From: Flavobacteriales bacterium | Lineage (GTDB): Bacteria > Bacteroidota > Bacteroidia > Flavobacteriales_G > Salibacteraceae | DNA: 64,000 nucleotides | Reading direction: 5' to 3' | Assembly (NCBI GenBank): GCA_013204105.1 | Contig: JABMOM010000032.1 | Span: 1-64,000 of the forward strand | Shown: positions 1 to 7,983 of the stretch, piece after piece | Layout: every line of letters begins with the position of its first letter | Position numbering within the stretch: position 1 is the first letter of the stretch | Made by a program: the position numbers and the translations under genes | Notes under the pieces: model-generated | What the model saw: the letters and a program-made list of their open reading frames with translations, nothing else | Databases searched by the model: none | Told to the model about the DNA's origin: nothing

Positions 1-62
1 AGCTGGTTCAGAGCACCTCGTTTACACCGAGGGGGTCGGGGGTTCGAACCCCTCAGCTCCCA
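1..62 (+). tRNA. tRNA-Val (anticodon UAC), 5' end cut by window edge
   Basis: The 3' part of a tRNA is visible from the D-loop onward. The anticodon stem CCTCG/CGAGG closes the loop TTTACAC, which places TAC at the anticodon and indicates valine (reads GUA/GUG). The T-arm contains the TTCGAAC loop on a GGGGG/CCCTC stem. The 3' acceptor strand AGCTCCC is followed by discriminator A at 62, and no CCA is encoded. The acceptor 5' strand lies before the window. A terminator follows 12 bases later. Confidence 0.93.
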
Positions 63-73
63 CTTGAAGATCT

Positions 74-105
74 AAAAGCCTTCCGCGCAGCGGAGGGCTT
101 TTTTT
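74..105 (+). terminator. Rho-independent terminator after tRNA-Val(UAC)
   Basis: An 11-bp stem (AAAGCCTTCCG pairing with CGGAGGGCTTT, one G-T pair) with a short CGCAG-type loop is followed directly by a run of T. It lies just after the tRNA and fits an intrinsic terminator. It resembles the hairpin after the second valine tRNA near 11760. Confidence 0.88.
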
Positions 106-260
106 ATGGGTCAAATCCAACGGGCCGCCCTTTCCATCTATTTAAGAGGGATAGAATGATCTTTGCAAGATTGCCAATTGCACGTTTGAAAAATGAGGCT
201 ATACACTTGAAATCCAACAGGTTTTAGCAGGGTATTCAATGAAAAAGCGTATTTTTTCCT

Positions 261-282
261 GACTAACCTAAAACCCAACTCC
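261..282 (+). promoter_or_regulatory. Repeated 5' leader segment GACTAACCTAA, 22 nt before ATG
   Basis: The sequence GACTAACCTAA followed by an A/C-rich stretch lies directly before the ATG at 283. The same 11 bases begin exactly 22 bases before the next gene's ATG at 763. The identical spacing suggests a leader or translation-initiation element rather than chance. No Shine-Dalgarno sequence is present. The function is inferred. Confidence 0.4.
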
Positions 283-693
283 ATGTCGACCTATAGTTGC
301 CCTCACTGTAATGTCGCGTTAAATGTCAATGGCTATCTGATTTTATCGGTCAAGAATTCGGCGGGAATGTGCGGTGTCGTTTTGATGAGCGATAAGCTTG
401 GAGACTACAGCGTACATTATCATCCTAGCCTCCATTTTGAAAAAGGTGAGAACATCGATTTTAGGTGTCCTGGATGTCGTGGTGAACTCAGCTACGCGGG
501 AGATCAAGAGCTCGTGCGCATCTTTCTCAAGGATGACAATGGCGATGAGAGCACGGTGATATTTTCGGCCATTTTTGGTGAGAATTCCACCTACCAAATA
601 TCCGAGCAAAGGCAGAAAACCTACGGGGAGATGATTGCGAAATTCAAGGATCCGGATTGGTATTTGAAGGTTAGGGAGGAAGATGAAGTCTAG
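283..693 (+). CDS. Small zinc-ribbon protein of unknown function
   Basis: A 136-residue soluble protein with no signal peptide or membrane segment. Two CxxC knuckles, CPHC at residues 6-9 and CPGC at 62-65, form a likely zinc-ribbon site. The C-terminal third is charged and probably helical, ending in an acidic tail. The ATG at 283 gives the first knuckle its usual place near the N-terminus. I do not recognise a named family and assign no function. It precedes a run of lipoprotein genes and shares a 5' leader motif with the next gene. Confidence 0.8.
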   Translation: MSTYSCPHCNVALNVNGYLILSVKNSAGMCGVVLMSDKLGDYSVHYHPSLHFEKGENIDFRCPGCRGELSYAGDQELVRIFLKDDNGDESTVIFSAIFGENSTYQISEQRQKTYGEMIAKFKDPDWYLKVREEDEV

Positions 694-728
694 GTCAGTG
701 CTCCTAAACATACCGCAGTACTCTTTCC

Positions 729-736
729 TATATTTG
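729..736 (+). promoter_or_regulatory. Bacteroidota-type -7 element (TATATTTG)
   Basis: TATATTTG is an exact match to the Bacteroidetes -7 consensus TAnnTTTG. It is 26 bases before the ATG at 763 and just before the GACTAACCTAA leader motif, so transcription would start close to that motif. No clear -33 TTTG is visible at the expected distance. Confidence 0.5.
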
Positions 737-740
737 CTTG

Positions 741-762
741 GACTAACCTAATCAACCCACCA
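741..762 (+). promoter_or_regulatory. Second copy of GACTAACCTAA leader, 22 nt before ATG
   Basis: The segment starts exactly 22 bases upstream of the ATG at 763, matching the copy at 261-282 before the ATG at 283. Both are followed by an A/C-rich run ending at the start codon. It may be the 5' end of the mRNA, since a -7 element ends 5 bases earlier. Confidence 0.4.
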
Positions 763-1677
763 ATGAGAACGAAACGTCGTTTCTATGTTCGTCTTTTGGG
801 TACGTTGTTAATGCTGGCTTTGATGGCTGGTTGCGGCTCTGAATCCGATGTCAATGTGGATGAACTCGTTCAAGAAAATCAGGACCTGAAGAAAAGGGTC
901 CGAATCCAAGACTCGATCGTTGCGCGGGTAGGTGTTGGGGCGAAGTTTGTGAACGCTTATCTCGATTCCCTTGAACATCTTGAAGCCTCTATTAAGCATG
1001 GTTTGGCTGAGCAGGCGAGCGATTCAGTTATTATAGCCCAGGTGAAAGCGGTCACATCCTTGGTCAACATCAATCGCAACATTGTAGATAATTTGCGGAA
1101 TTCACTAGGGAAAAATAACCTGGCAGCGCAGTTGTTGCTCGAGCAAGTCGTCAGTCTGGACAAAAGAGTCAAAGCCCAAGAGCTTAAAATTGCTGTGATG
1201 AACCGCGGCCTCAATGAGTTGGGCGCTGAACTCAATGACGTGTTGGGCGAATATGCGGAATTGCAAACAGAATATGATTTGCAATCGCAAGGATTGAGCA
1301 AATACAAAGACCAGGTCAAGGATCTTGAGAGTGAGTTGACCAGCAAAGAAGAGCAACTCGTGATTCGTGAACGAAAGCTCAATACGGCCTTCTATTTTTT
1401 TGGGAGTAAGAAGGAGCTCCAATCGATGGACATCATCAAAAAGGCCAACTTGGTGACGTTTGAATTGAATGAGGATATCAATCTCGACCAATTGAACAAG
1501 GTCGACGTGCGTGAATTCAATGGCTTGACCATTCCGACGAAGGCCATTAAGATTATATCAGATCACCCAAGCGCATCTTACAAGATCAGCGCAAGTGGGA
1601 AGTCAAGTTCGATCAAGATTACCAATGCAGGAAATTTTTGGTCGATCACCAAAACGTTGATCATTCAAACCGATTGA
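763..1677 (+). CDS. Coiled-coil lipoprotein of a Bacteroidota hypothetical family
   Basis: A 304-residue predicted lipoprotein: basic n-region (MRTKRRFYVR), hydrophobic segment and lipobox ALMAGC with the acylated Cys near residue 24. Residues ~30-210 are heptad-rich and likely form long coiled coils. The C-terminal ~90 residues (FFGSKKEL near 207, then ASYKISASGK and FWSITKTLII) resemble a common Bacteroidota family of periplasmic coiled-coil lipoproteins whose function is not known to me. The stop TGA overlaps the next gene's ATG by one base, so the two are probably translationally coupled. It is expected to be anchored in an envelope membrane facing the periplasm. Confidence 0.82.
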   Translation: MRTKRRFYVRLLGTLLMLALMAGCGSESDVNVDELVQENQDLKKRVRIQDSIVARVGVGAKFVNAYLDSLEHLEASIKHGLAEQASDSVIIAQVKAVTSLVNINRNIVDNLRNSLGKNNLAAQLLLEQVVSLDKRVKAQELKIAVMNRGLNELGAELNDVLGEYAELQTEYDLQSQGLSKYKDQVKDLESELTSKEEQLVIRERKLNTAFYFFGSKKELQSMDIIKKANLVTFELNEDINLDQLNKVDVREFNGLTIPTKAIKIISDHPSASYKISASGKSSSIKITNAGNFWSITKTLIIQTD

Positions 1678-2036
1678 TGAAGATGGGTCAAGTTAAAATA
1701 GGTGCCGTTTTGTGGCTTGCGTTTCTGCTTCCGTTCATTACATCTTGTTCTAGCGACACAGGTGGAAGTAGTGAACTATCTGAGGGGGAGATACTGTACG
1801 AGGTTTCCTATCCAGACCTCGATACTGACGGCGCCATCGTGATGATGTTGCCGAAAGAATTGAAATTCACCTTCAAAGACCACAAGATGAAGACCTCATT
1901 CAAGACAGCTGCAGGCATCTTGAAAATGGAAGTGATCTCGGACGCGGATACATACGAGATGATCAACACCATTGAGATATTTGGTGATCAGTACGGGGTG
2001 AAGATCGATTCATCGGCTGAATTCAGGTTAGGATAA
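1677..2036 (+). CDS. Lipoprotein, N-terminal half of a gene split by an in-frame TAA
   Basis: A 119-residue product with a signal sequence and lipobox FITSC (Cys near 20), then a beta-rich region with the motif MLPKELKFTFKDHKMKTSF. This recalls a Bacteroidota lipoprotein family, usually ~220-240 residues, carrying a 'LLPKxMTFKFKDNK' segment. The reading frame ends at TAA 2034-2036 but stays open in the same frame to 2396, and the downstream part supplies the missing half. The ATG at 1677 overlaps the previous stop and gives a good signal peptide. The gene is either truncated by a nonsense mutation, affected by a base error, or read through. Family assignment is from memory of its sequence pattern. 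Confidence 0.7.
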   Translation: MKMGQVKIGAVLWLAFLLPFITSCSSDTGGSSELSEGEILYEVSYPDLDTDGAIVMMLPKELKFTFKDHKMKTSFKTAAGILKMEVISDADTYEMINTIEIFGDQYGVKIDSSAEFRLG

Positions 2037-2072
2037 AGCCTTGGGAATTTCAAAGCTGAGAAGACCGAGGAG

Positions 2073-2396
2073 GTGGTAGAGATGGCAGGCAAAACGGTGA
2101 GAAAAGTGAACCTCTTCTTCGAAGGAGATACCGAGCCAAAGACCATTTACGTCTCCGATGAATTTGGGGTGGTTGACCCTAATTGGGCAACGGTCTACGG
2201 AGCCATCCAAGGAATGTTAATGGAATATGAGATTGAGCATTACGACATCCTGATGCACTTGAAGGCAGCGGATATTCGACTGAAGGCGATTGATGATGCG
2301 GAATTCACTGTGGATGAGGATTGCAAATTCTTGACCCAGCAAGAATTCGACGCCTTTGTCAAGGATAATCTAAAAATCCTACTCGAAGATCTCTGA
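2073..2396 (+). CDS. C-terminal half of the split lipoprotein, possibly untranslated
   Basis: A 107-residue frame with no signal peptide, exactly in phase with the upstream lipoprotein fragment. Codons 2037-2072 contain no further stop, so changing the single TAA at 2034 would join both halves into a ~239-residue protein. The content (KTIYVSDEFGVVDPNW, then GMLMEYEI and a final acidic helix) fits the C-terminal half of the same family. The first start-like codon is GTG 2073 with GAGGAG just upstream, so independent initiation is possible, but the product would lack an export signal. I treat this as part of a probable pseudogene. Confidence 0.6.
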   Translation: MVEMAGKTVRKVNLFFEGDTEPKTIYVSDEFGVVDPNWATVYGAIQGMLMEYEIEHYDILMHLKAADIRLKAIDDAEFTVDEDCKFLTQQEFDAFVKDNLKILLEDL

Positions 2397-2495
2397 CGAC
2401 TTACGTTTTAGCAAGGCATGTTATCGTCACGTCAGAAGAATGCGATTAAAAAGGCTATGCGTATCTTGGTTTTCGCTACAGAGACTTTCAGAACC

Positions 2496-2921
2496 ATGAG
2501 AAGAATATTTGTCATTGCCTTACTTACCATTCTATGCCTGGCTTGCTCTAAAGAGGAGCAACTTTCCAATCGACTTGTGGGAACTTGGTCGGTGGATCGA
2601 CTGGAAATCAGTGTTTCTGGATCCCTGCCCTTTACTGCGCCACTATCAAATGTGGGAACCATCACGTTCAAGAATGATGGAACCGGTAAGAACAACATTG
2701 ATTATTCCTACACCTTCTTAAGCGAGACCTACGCTGTCAATGATAATGAGGCATTCAAATGGGAGAATTCGGAAACGACCGTGACCATGGAGGGAAATGC
2801 TAATAGCGGCGAACAGACCATCATTTGGGAGGTGGCCGATAACGCTAAGAAGAAACAGGTTTGGACACGTGTCGACGACTTGGGTTTGAATTACGAAATG
2901 GAACTATCGAAACAGGATTGA
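2496..2921 (+). CDS. Lipocalin-like small lipoprotein
   Basis: A 141-residue lipoprotein. The start is placed at ATG 2496 because it gives a clean signal peptide (MRRIFVIALLTILCLAC, lipobox LCLAC); the frame is open upstream to 2418, but that extension would bury the signal. After Cys come SNRLVGTWSVDRLEIS and alternating beta-strand sequence with TITFKNDGTG, the pattern of Bacteroidota lipocalin-like domains. These are beta-barrel folds on envelope lipoproteins, mostly without known ligands. It ends 4 bases before the convergent gene on the other strand. Confidence 0.75.
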   Translation: MRRIFVIALLTILCLACSKEEQLSNRLVGTWSVDRLEISVSGSLPFTAPLSNVGTITFKNDGTGKNNIDYSYTFLSETYAVNDNEAFKWENSETTVTMEGNANSGEQTIIWEVADNAKKKQVWTRVDDLGLNYEMELSKQD

Positions 2922-2925
2922 CCCC

Positions 2926-3312
2926 TTAGTGCGGAAGGATGAAGTGTGGATCCCTGTTCTCATCAAAAATCACCGAACCAGCCAGCGAAATTTGAATGAT
3001 GTACCGATGCCTTCCAAAAGGATCCAGAGGTGTGAAATGATCTGCATAGTGGATGAGCGCCGCTTTGCCCTCCATAAGGCTTGAAAGCACTTCGTTCTGC
3101 ATTCCAAAGGAGGTTCCCTGATTTACACAGAATGCTATGTCACTTCCTTTGATGTGCAGCGAAATATCTCCTGCGCCTTCATTGGATCCTATGCTATCGA
3201 CAATCGCTTCGATTGAAGAGGCGTGTTCAATGGATGTGTCAATCGGTCTTAGGGTGAGGATGATCAGAAAGCCCATAACCAAGCCCATGAAAAGTAGCAG
3301 GTTCTTTTTCAT
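2926..3312 (-). CDS. Small membrane-anchored or secreted protein, unknown function
   Basis: A 128-residue protein with one N-terminal hydrophobic segment (MKKNLLLFMGLVMGFLIILTL) that could be a signal anchor or signal peptide, followed by a mixed soluble domain. One Cys lies in IAFCVNQGTSFGM, and the C-terminal half contains HYADHFTPLDPFGRHRY. I do not recognise the family. It is convergent with the preceding lipoprotein and divergent from the large BNR protein gene, with 114 bases between the two starts. Confidence 0.65.
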   Translation of the reverse strand: MKKNLLLFMGLVMGFLIILTLRPIDTSIEHASSIEAIVDSIGSNEGAGDISLHIKGSDIAFCVNQGTSFGMQNEVLSSLMEGKAALIHYADHFTPLDPFGRHRYIIQISLAGSVIFDENRDPHFILPH

Positions 3313-3426
3313 AGTATTACGTGGATTTCAAAAATAACGTTTATAGAACATGCGTAGTTATTTCTCGTGGTAAAGAATGCAGATTTTTAGACCTCTTGAC
3401 TACTTTGCGCTTCGAAACTATTTCCC

Positions 3427-6400
3427 ATGATTAAACTGACCTTCATCCTCACGTTTTCGATCTGCCTTGTTGGTCAAACGAGCTTCGCACAGAAGAATCA
3501 GTTGAAACCGGCATCAGAAATTCCAACGCATTTTCAATCTGATGCATACAAAGCGATGCACTGGCGATTTGTCGGAACCCACCGTGGAGGAAGGGCTAGT
3601 GGGGTCTGTGGTGTGCCTGGCCAACCGAATGTATTCTATCTCGCCGCTACTGGTGGTGGAATCTGGAAGACGACCGATGGAGGAAATAGCTGGCAAAATA
3701 CGTCCGACGGATTTTTTGGAGGATCGATGGGGGCAGTGCGGGTAAGTCCGTCGGATCCCAATATTGTATATGCCGGCTGTGGTGAGAAGACAGTTCGTGG
3801 AAACGTTTCTCCTGGATACGGTGGAGTCTATCGCTCTTATGACGCGGGAAAGACTTGGGAGCCCATCGGATTGGCGAAAATGACACAGATTGGAGAAATC
3901 CGTGTACACCCGAAGGATCCCAATACTGTCTTGGTCGCGGTGATCGGGGATCTCTTCAAGGATAGTCCTGAACGTGGCGTATTCAAAACCACCGATGGTG
4001 GAAAGACGTGGAAGAAAGTGCTTTACGCAAGCGCTCAAGCCGGAGCCGTAGATGTGACCTATGATCCTAACAACCCACGGATCCTATTTGCCGCTACATG
4101 GAATGTGCGACGAACGCCTTACAGCCTGAGCAGTGGTGGAGAGGGATCTGGTCTTTGGAAAAGTACGGATGGAGGAGATACGTGGGAGAACATTTCGGAG
4201 AACAAGGGATTGCCCAGCGGACCTTTGGGTATCATCGGTGTCTCGGTTTCAGGAGCAAATTCTGATCGTGTCTTCGCCATGGTTGAGGCAAAGAATGGAG
4301 GCTTATTCCGTTCGGATGACGCCGGAAAAACTTGGGCAAAAGTTTCGGAAGACCGCAATTTGCGTCAGCGAGCATGGTACTATTCCAAGGTCTTCGCCGA
4401 TCCGATCAATGAGGATCGGGTGTATGTCATGAACGTGCAATTCTGGCGATCGGATGACGGAGGAAAGAATTTCAAATCCTACCGCACCCCACACGGTGAT
4501 CACCACGACTTGTGGATCTCGCCAGACAACAACGAGAACCTGATCGTCGGAGATGACGGAGGGGCCCAAGTGAGTTATGACGCGGGAGAAAACTGGACTT
4601 CTTACCACAACCAGGCAACGGCACAGTACTACCGGATCAGCACTGACAACGCTTTTCCCTACCGCATTTATGTGGCCCAACAAGATAATTCTACCCTGCG
4701 CATTCCGCATCGAACCGCAGGAAGAAGCATTGATGAGGGCGATTGGGAATCGACGGCAGGAGGAGAAAGCGCACACCTTGCGCCTGACCCCGAGAACCCA
4801 GAGGTTGTCTATGGAGGCAGTTATGGAGGATATCTATCAAGGATTGACCACTCCAACGATGCATTTCGACTGGTAGATATCTGGCCCGATAACCCAATAG
4901 GACATGGCGTAGAAGATTTCAAGTATCGCTTCCAGTGGAACTTCCCTATTTTCTTTTCGCCGCATGATCCCAACAAGCTATACGCCGCTTCGAACCACCT
5001 ACACGTCACTACCAATGAAGGACAATCCTGGGAAGTGATCAGTCCTGATTTAACCCGTGATGAACCCGAGAAGCAAGTTTCGTCTGGGGGTCCGATTACC
5101 CAAGACAATACCGGTGTCGAGTACTACGCAACGATTTTCGCTGCATGTGAATCGCCGTATGAAAAGGACCTATTATGGACGGCATCAGACGATGGTCGGG
5201 TAAATCTTTCGAAAGATGGAGGCGAAACTTGGGCAGAAGTGACGCCACCCAGCGCACCAAAGCACCTCATGTGGAACAGCATCGATCCAGATCCGTTTAC
5301 GAAGGGCGGCGTTTATTTGGCGGGAACACTTTACAAAACCGGAGACTATCGACCTTATTTGTTTCGATCCAAGGACTATGGGAAGACCTGGACAAAGATC
5401 ACCAATGGCATTCCAGCCGATCACTTCACCCGAGTCGTGCGGGCAGATCCGGATCGTCAGGGACTCTTGTATGCTGGAACCGAATTCGGCGTGTTTATAT
5501 CCTTCAATGATGGTGCAAATTGGAGCAGTATGCAGCTTGACTTGCCCATCACGCCGGTCACGGATATGGTGATCAAAGACAAGAACCTGGCCATCGCAAC
5601 GCAGGGTAGAGGTGCTTATATCCTCGACGACCTATCGCTTTTTCATCAGCTCTCTTCCAACGCAACCGATGATGTCATTCGGCTATTCAGGCCTGTGGAT
5701 GCCTACCGAATGGGAGCCTTCAATGGAAAGCGCAAACCACCGCGATCGGCAGGTCAAAATCATCACAACGGCGTGCAATTCTTCTTCAACGTCAATCAGG
5801 CAGTTTCATCCAAAGACACGGTCATCTTCGAACTGCTTGAAAAGGATGGAAGCTTGATCCGAAAGTTCAGCTCAAAAGCCAAAGAAAAGAAGGACTCGCT
5901 TACAGCAGAGCAAGGGAGTAACAATTTTGTTTGGGACATGCGCTACCCTAATGCGGATGGATTTCCAGGCATGATTTTATGGGCAGGTGGACTCGCTGGC
6001 CCAAAGGCGCTGCCGGGCGAGTATAAAGCTAGGCTCAGTCTGAATGGAGAGCGTGTTGAGACCGACTTCACCATTTTGGCAGACCCTCGATCCACGTCTT
6101 CCATCGAAGACCTCAAGGCGCAATTTGACTTTGTTCAGCAATCGAACGAAAAGCTGAGCGAGACCCATGAGGCCATCAAAGATATTCGCGCCATTCGCGG
6201 GCAGCTGAAGGATCTGAGTGACAGGCTTGGCGATGATTCGGCACACGTTGAGATCAAGGACCAAATCAAGTCCATACAAGAATCCATGACGGCCATAGAA
6301 GAAGCCCTTTATCAGACGAAGAACGAGAGCGGTCAAGATCCTTTGAATTATCCGATTCGATTGAACAACAAATTGGCCGCAGTCAAGAGCGAAGCTTCCT

Positions 6401-6570
6401 ACGGAGATTACCGACCGACGGATCAGGCGATTGCTGTTGCCAACGAAATGACAGGGATGATTGATGCAGAGTTGGGCAAGTGGGAGGCTTTGAAAACTAC
6501 TGAGATCAAGGCACTCAACGAAATGGTCTTAAACGCCAAAATCGAATTGATCCAAGTTCCAAAGGATTAG
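3427..6570 (+). CDS. Secreted BNR/VPS10 (sortilin-like) beta-propeller protein
   Basis: A 1047-residue exported protein. A signal peptide (MIKLTFILTFSICLVG..SFAQ) precedes ~700 residues with many BNR/Asp-box repeats of the type SxDxGxTW: TTDGGNSW, SYDAGKTW, STDGGDTW, SDDAGKTW, SKDGGETW, SKDYGKTW. These form one or two beta-propellers of the glycosyl-hydrolase/VPS10 'sortilin' superfamily, common in Bacteroidota and often of unknown substrate. Residues ~760-900 hold a beta-sandwich-like part with NNFVWDMRYPNADGFPGM. The last ~150 residues are helical or coiled-coil. No type IX C-terminal sorting domain is present, so it is probably periplasmic or exported by another route. Confidence 0.88.
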   Translation: MIKLTFILTFSICLVGQTSFAQKNQLKPASEIPTHFQSDAYKAMHWRFVGTHRGGRASGVCGVPGQPNVFYLAATGGGIWKTTDGGNSWQNTSDGFFGGSMGAVRVSPSDPNIVYAGCGEKTVRGNVSPGYGGVYRSYDAGKTWEPIGLAKMTQIGEIRVHPKDPNTVLVAVIGDLFKDSPERGVFKTTDGGKTWKKVLYASAQAGAVDVTYDPNNPRILFAATWNVRRTPYSLSSGGEGSGLWKSTDGGDTWENISENKGLPSGPLGIIGVSVSGANSDRVFAMVEAKNGGLFRSDDAGKTWAKVSEDRNLRQRAWYYSKVFADPINEDRVYVMNVQFWRSDDGGKNFKSYRTPHGDHHDLWISPDNNENLIVGDDGGAQVSYDAGENWTSYHNQATAQYYRISTDNAFPYRIYVAQQDNSTLRIPHRTAGRSIDEGDWESTAGGESAHLAPDPENPEVVYGGSYGGYLSRIDHSNDAFRLVDIWPDNPIGHGVEDFKYRFQWNFPIFFSPHDPNKLYAASNHLHVTTNEGQSWEVISPDLTRDEPEKQVSSGGPITQDNTGVEYYATIFAACESPYEKDLLWTASDDGRVNLSKDGGETWAEVTPPSAPKHLMWNSIDPDPFTKGGVYLAGTLYKTGDYRPYLFRSKDYGKTWTKITNGIPADHFTRVVRADPDRQGLLYAGTEFGVFISFNDGANWSSMQLDLPITPVTDMVIKDKNLAIATQGRGAYILDDLSLFHQLSSNATDDVIRLFRPVDAYRMGAFNGKRKPPRSAGQNHHNGVQFFFNVNQAVSSKDTVIFELLEKDGSLIRKFSSKAKEKKDSLTAEQGSNNFVWDMRYPNADGFPGMILWAGGLAGPKALPGEYKARLSLNGERVETDFTILADPRSTSSIEDLKAQFDFVQQSNEKLSETHEAIKDIRAIRGQLKDLSDRLGDDSAHVEIKDQIKSIQESMTAIEEALYQTKNESGQDPLNYPIRLNNKLAAVKSEASYGDYRPTDQAIAVANEMTGMIDAELGKWEALKTTEIKALNEMVLNAKIELIQVPKD

Positions 6571-6571
6571 A

Positions 6572-6961
6572 TCACAGCGAAGCAATAACGCGCTTCAGTT
6601 TTTCTTGCACCTCTCCTGCAATTGGCTCAAGTGCTGGATTCTCGACCGCCTGCATCGAAGCGATTGGATCTACGATGGCAATCTCTACTTCACCTGTTTC
6701 GGTCTCACGTACCACCACGCTGCAGGGTAAGAAGACCCCGATCTTATTTTCTTCCGATACCGCCTTGTGCGCAAATTGGGGATTGCAAGCACCGAGGATC
6801 TGGTAACGTCCCATTTCTACGCCTAGCTTATTCTTCAGTGTTTGTTGCATGTCGATCTCGGTAAGAATACCGAAACCCTCAGCTTTCAGTGCTTCAGTTA
6901 CAGATGTGATGGCACTTTCAAATGAAACCTTGGAAAGCGTTGTGTTAAAGTAATAGGACAT
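6572..6961 (-). CDS. DUF302 domain protein
   Basis: A 129-residue cytoplasmic protein matching the DUF302 family along its length: the N-terminal 'SYYFNTTL' strand, the helix SVTEALKAEGFGILTEIDMQQTLKNKLG, then YQILGACNPQFAHKAV and the VFLPCSVVVRE strand. DUF302 proteins are small alpha/beta proteins without a settled function, sometimes linked to redox or sulfur metabolism. The conserved 'GACNP' and 'PC' cysteines are both present. It stops two bases from the convergent BNR gene's stop and appears to be a single-gene unit. Confidence 0.85.
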   Translation of the reverse strand: MSYYFNTTLSKVSFESAITSVTEALKAEGFGILTEIDMQQTLKNKLGVEMGRYQILGACNPQFAHKAVSEENKIGVFLPCSVVVRETETGEVEIAIVDPIASMQAVENPALEPIAGEVQEKLKRVIASL

Positions 6962-7044
6962 ATCTGATGTATTGATTTCATCAAAGGTGGCCCTAAAGGA
7001 TCGGGGATTATGTGACTTGGGTTACGTCTAGAGGCTGTTGTTGC

Positions 7045-7512
7045 TCAATATTCCATCGCCACATTGAGTTGCCTTCCCTCTGCCAAGGCCTTCTTGTCCA
7101 TGGATGTTCCGATGGCGATACCTATGACCATTCCAAGAGGTATTCCAACTCCAATCATACCCATGTTTTCAGCCGAAATCCCCCAAGAGACGCCGATGGG
7201 TACGCCGAAAACGGCCATTCCTAACCCGACCCACATGTTTCGATGGTAGTTTTTTGGAACGAGTTTCAGCTCTTTAACCAGCAGGTCAAGGATCTTCCTT
7301 TGCGATCGGCGCATAAGTCGTCGAAATTTGGCCTCAGAACCGCTCAAGCTATTGATCGTGAGTATATGTGTGTTGATCTTTTCGACCATGTCCTGCGGGA
7401 TATCTCGTCCACGCAATTCATCAAAAAGCCGCTGAAAAAAATCGAGCTTTATAGCGGTTTTGGATCCGATGTTTATGCCATGAGGCGCTGTGACTTGTCC
7501 AATGGAGTTCAT
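7045..7512 (-). CDS. Putative membrane protein with Gly-rich hydrophobic hairpin
   Basis: A 155-residue protein of unknown family. Residues ~1-95 are soluble and helical with a basic stretch (RRLMRRSQRK). Residues ~97-137 contain two glycine-rich hydrophobic segments (MWVGLGMAVFGVPIGV and MGMIGVGIPLGMVIGIAIG) that could form a glycine-zipper membrane hairpin. A short polar tail follows. No catalytic motif is seen. It lies 9 bases downstream of the TfoX-N gene on the same strand, so the two are likely cotranscribed. Confidence 0.6.
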   Translation of the reverse strand: MNSIGQVTAPHGINIGSKTAIKLDFFQRLFDELRGRDIPQDMVEKINTHILTINSLSGSEAKFRRLMRRSQRKILDLLVKELKLVPKNYHRNMWVGLGMAVFGVPIGVSWGISAENMGMIGVGIPLGMVIGIAIGTSMDKKALAEGRQLNVAMEY

Positions 7513-7521
7513 GCTAGTAGG

Positions 7522-7860
7522 TTAAATAGAACGATTGAATTCAAGTGCCTTTTCCACCCACCAGTCCAAGTCTTCTTCAGTGTCGAAACCGTCGGGGTCT
7601 ACGTAGAGGAATCCGCGCATAGTCCTTCCTGTAAAGTCCATGGCGCGACTGCCTTTATTGAAGATCAGTTGTTCGTGAGATGCCTTGCCCACGCGAACCA
7701 TGAGGCGGTCCATACCCGTCTTTTTGTCTATATCGATACCGACGCACATTTTTTCATTTACCATGAAAATGAGTCCGCCCATCATCTTTTTCATCTCCGT
7801 GAGGCCCTTGCTGCGCAAGCGTTGTTCGACACGGTCGGCTAGGAAACTGCTGTATGCCAT
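7522..7860 (-). CDS. TfoX N-terminal domain family protein
   Basis: A 112-residue single-domain protein matching the TfoX/Sxy N-terminal family: the helix FLADRVEQRLRSKG, the MKKMMGGLIFMVNEKMCVGID hairpin, LMVRVGK, and the end RGFLYVDPDGFDTEEDLDWWVEKALEF. It lacks the C-terminal TfoX domain linked to competence control in gammaproteobacteria, so a competence role should not be assumed. It is probably cotranscribed with the small membrane protein 9 bases downstream. Confidence 0.85.
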   Translation of the reverse strand: MAYSSFLADRVEQRLRSKGLTEMKKMMGGLIFMVNEKMCVGIDIDKKTGMDRLMVRVGKASHEQLIFNKGSRAMDFTGRTMRGFLYVDPDGFDTEEDLDWWVEKALEFNRSI

Positions 7861-7983
7861 TTGGTGTTATTAAGTGACTGCGAATGGAAAATCGTGCTGA
7901 ACATGCATGAGGGGTTCTTACATATGTTGGAAAACTAAGCCCATTTTTCAACCTAGCATGCTATCAAGGAAACGATGAGCTGA

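Noticed and set aside
2034-2036. Recoding of the in-frame stop as selenocysteine
   Set aside because: The codon is TAA, not TGA, and no SECIS-like hairpin follows; a nonsense mutation or base error is simpler.
7243-7842. 199-codon open frame on the + strand
   Set aside because: It is antisense to the TfoX-N and small membrane protein genes, which have clear family matches; its own composition looks like a shadow frame.
7522-7860. Assignment as competence regulator TfoX/Sxy
   Set aside because: Only the N-terminal domain is present; stand-alone TfoX-N proteins are widespread and not tied to competence.
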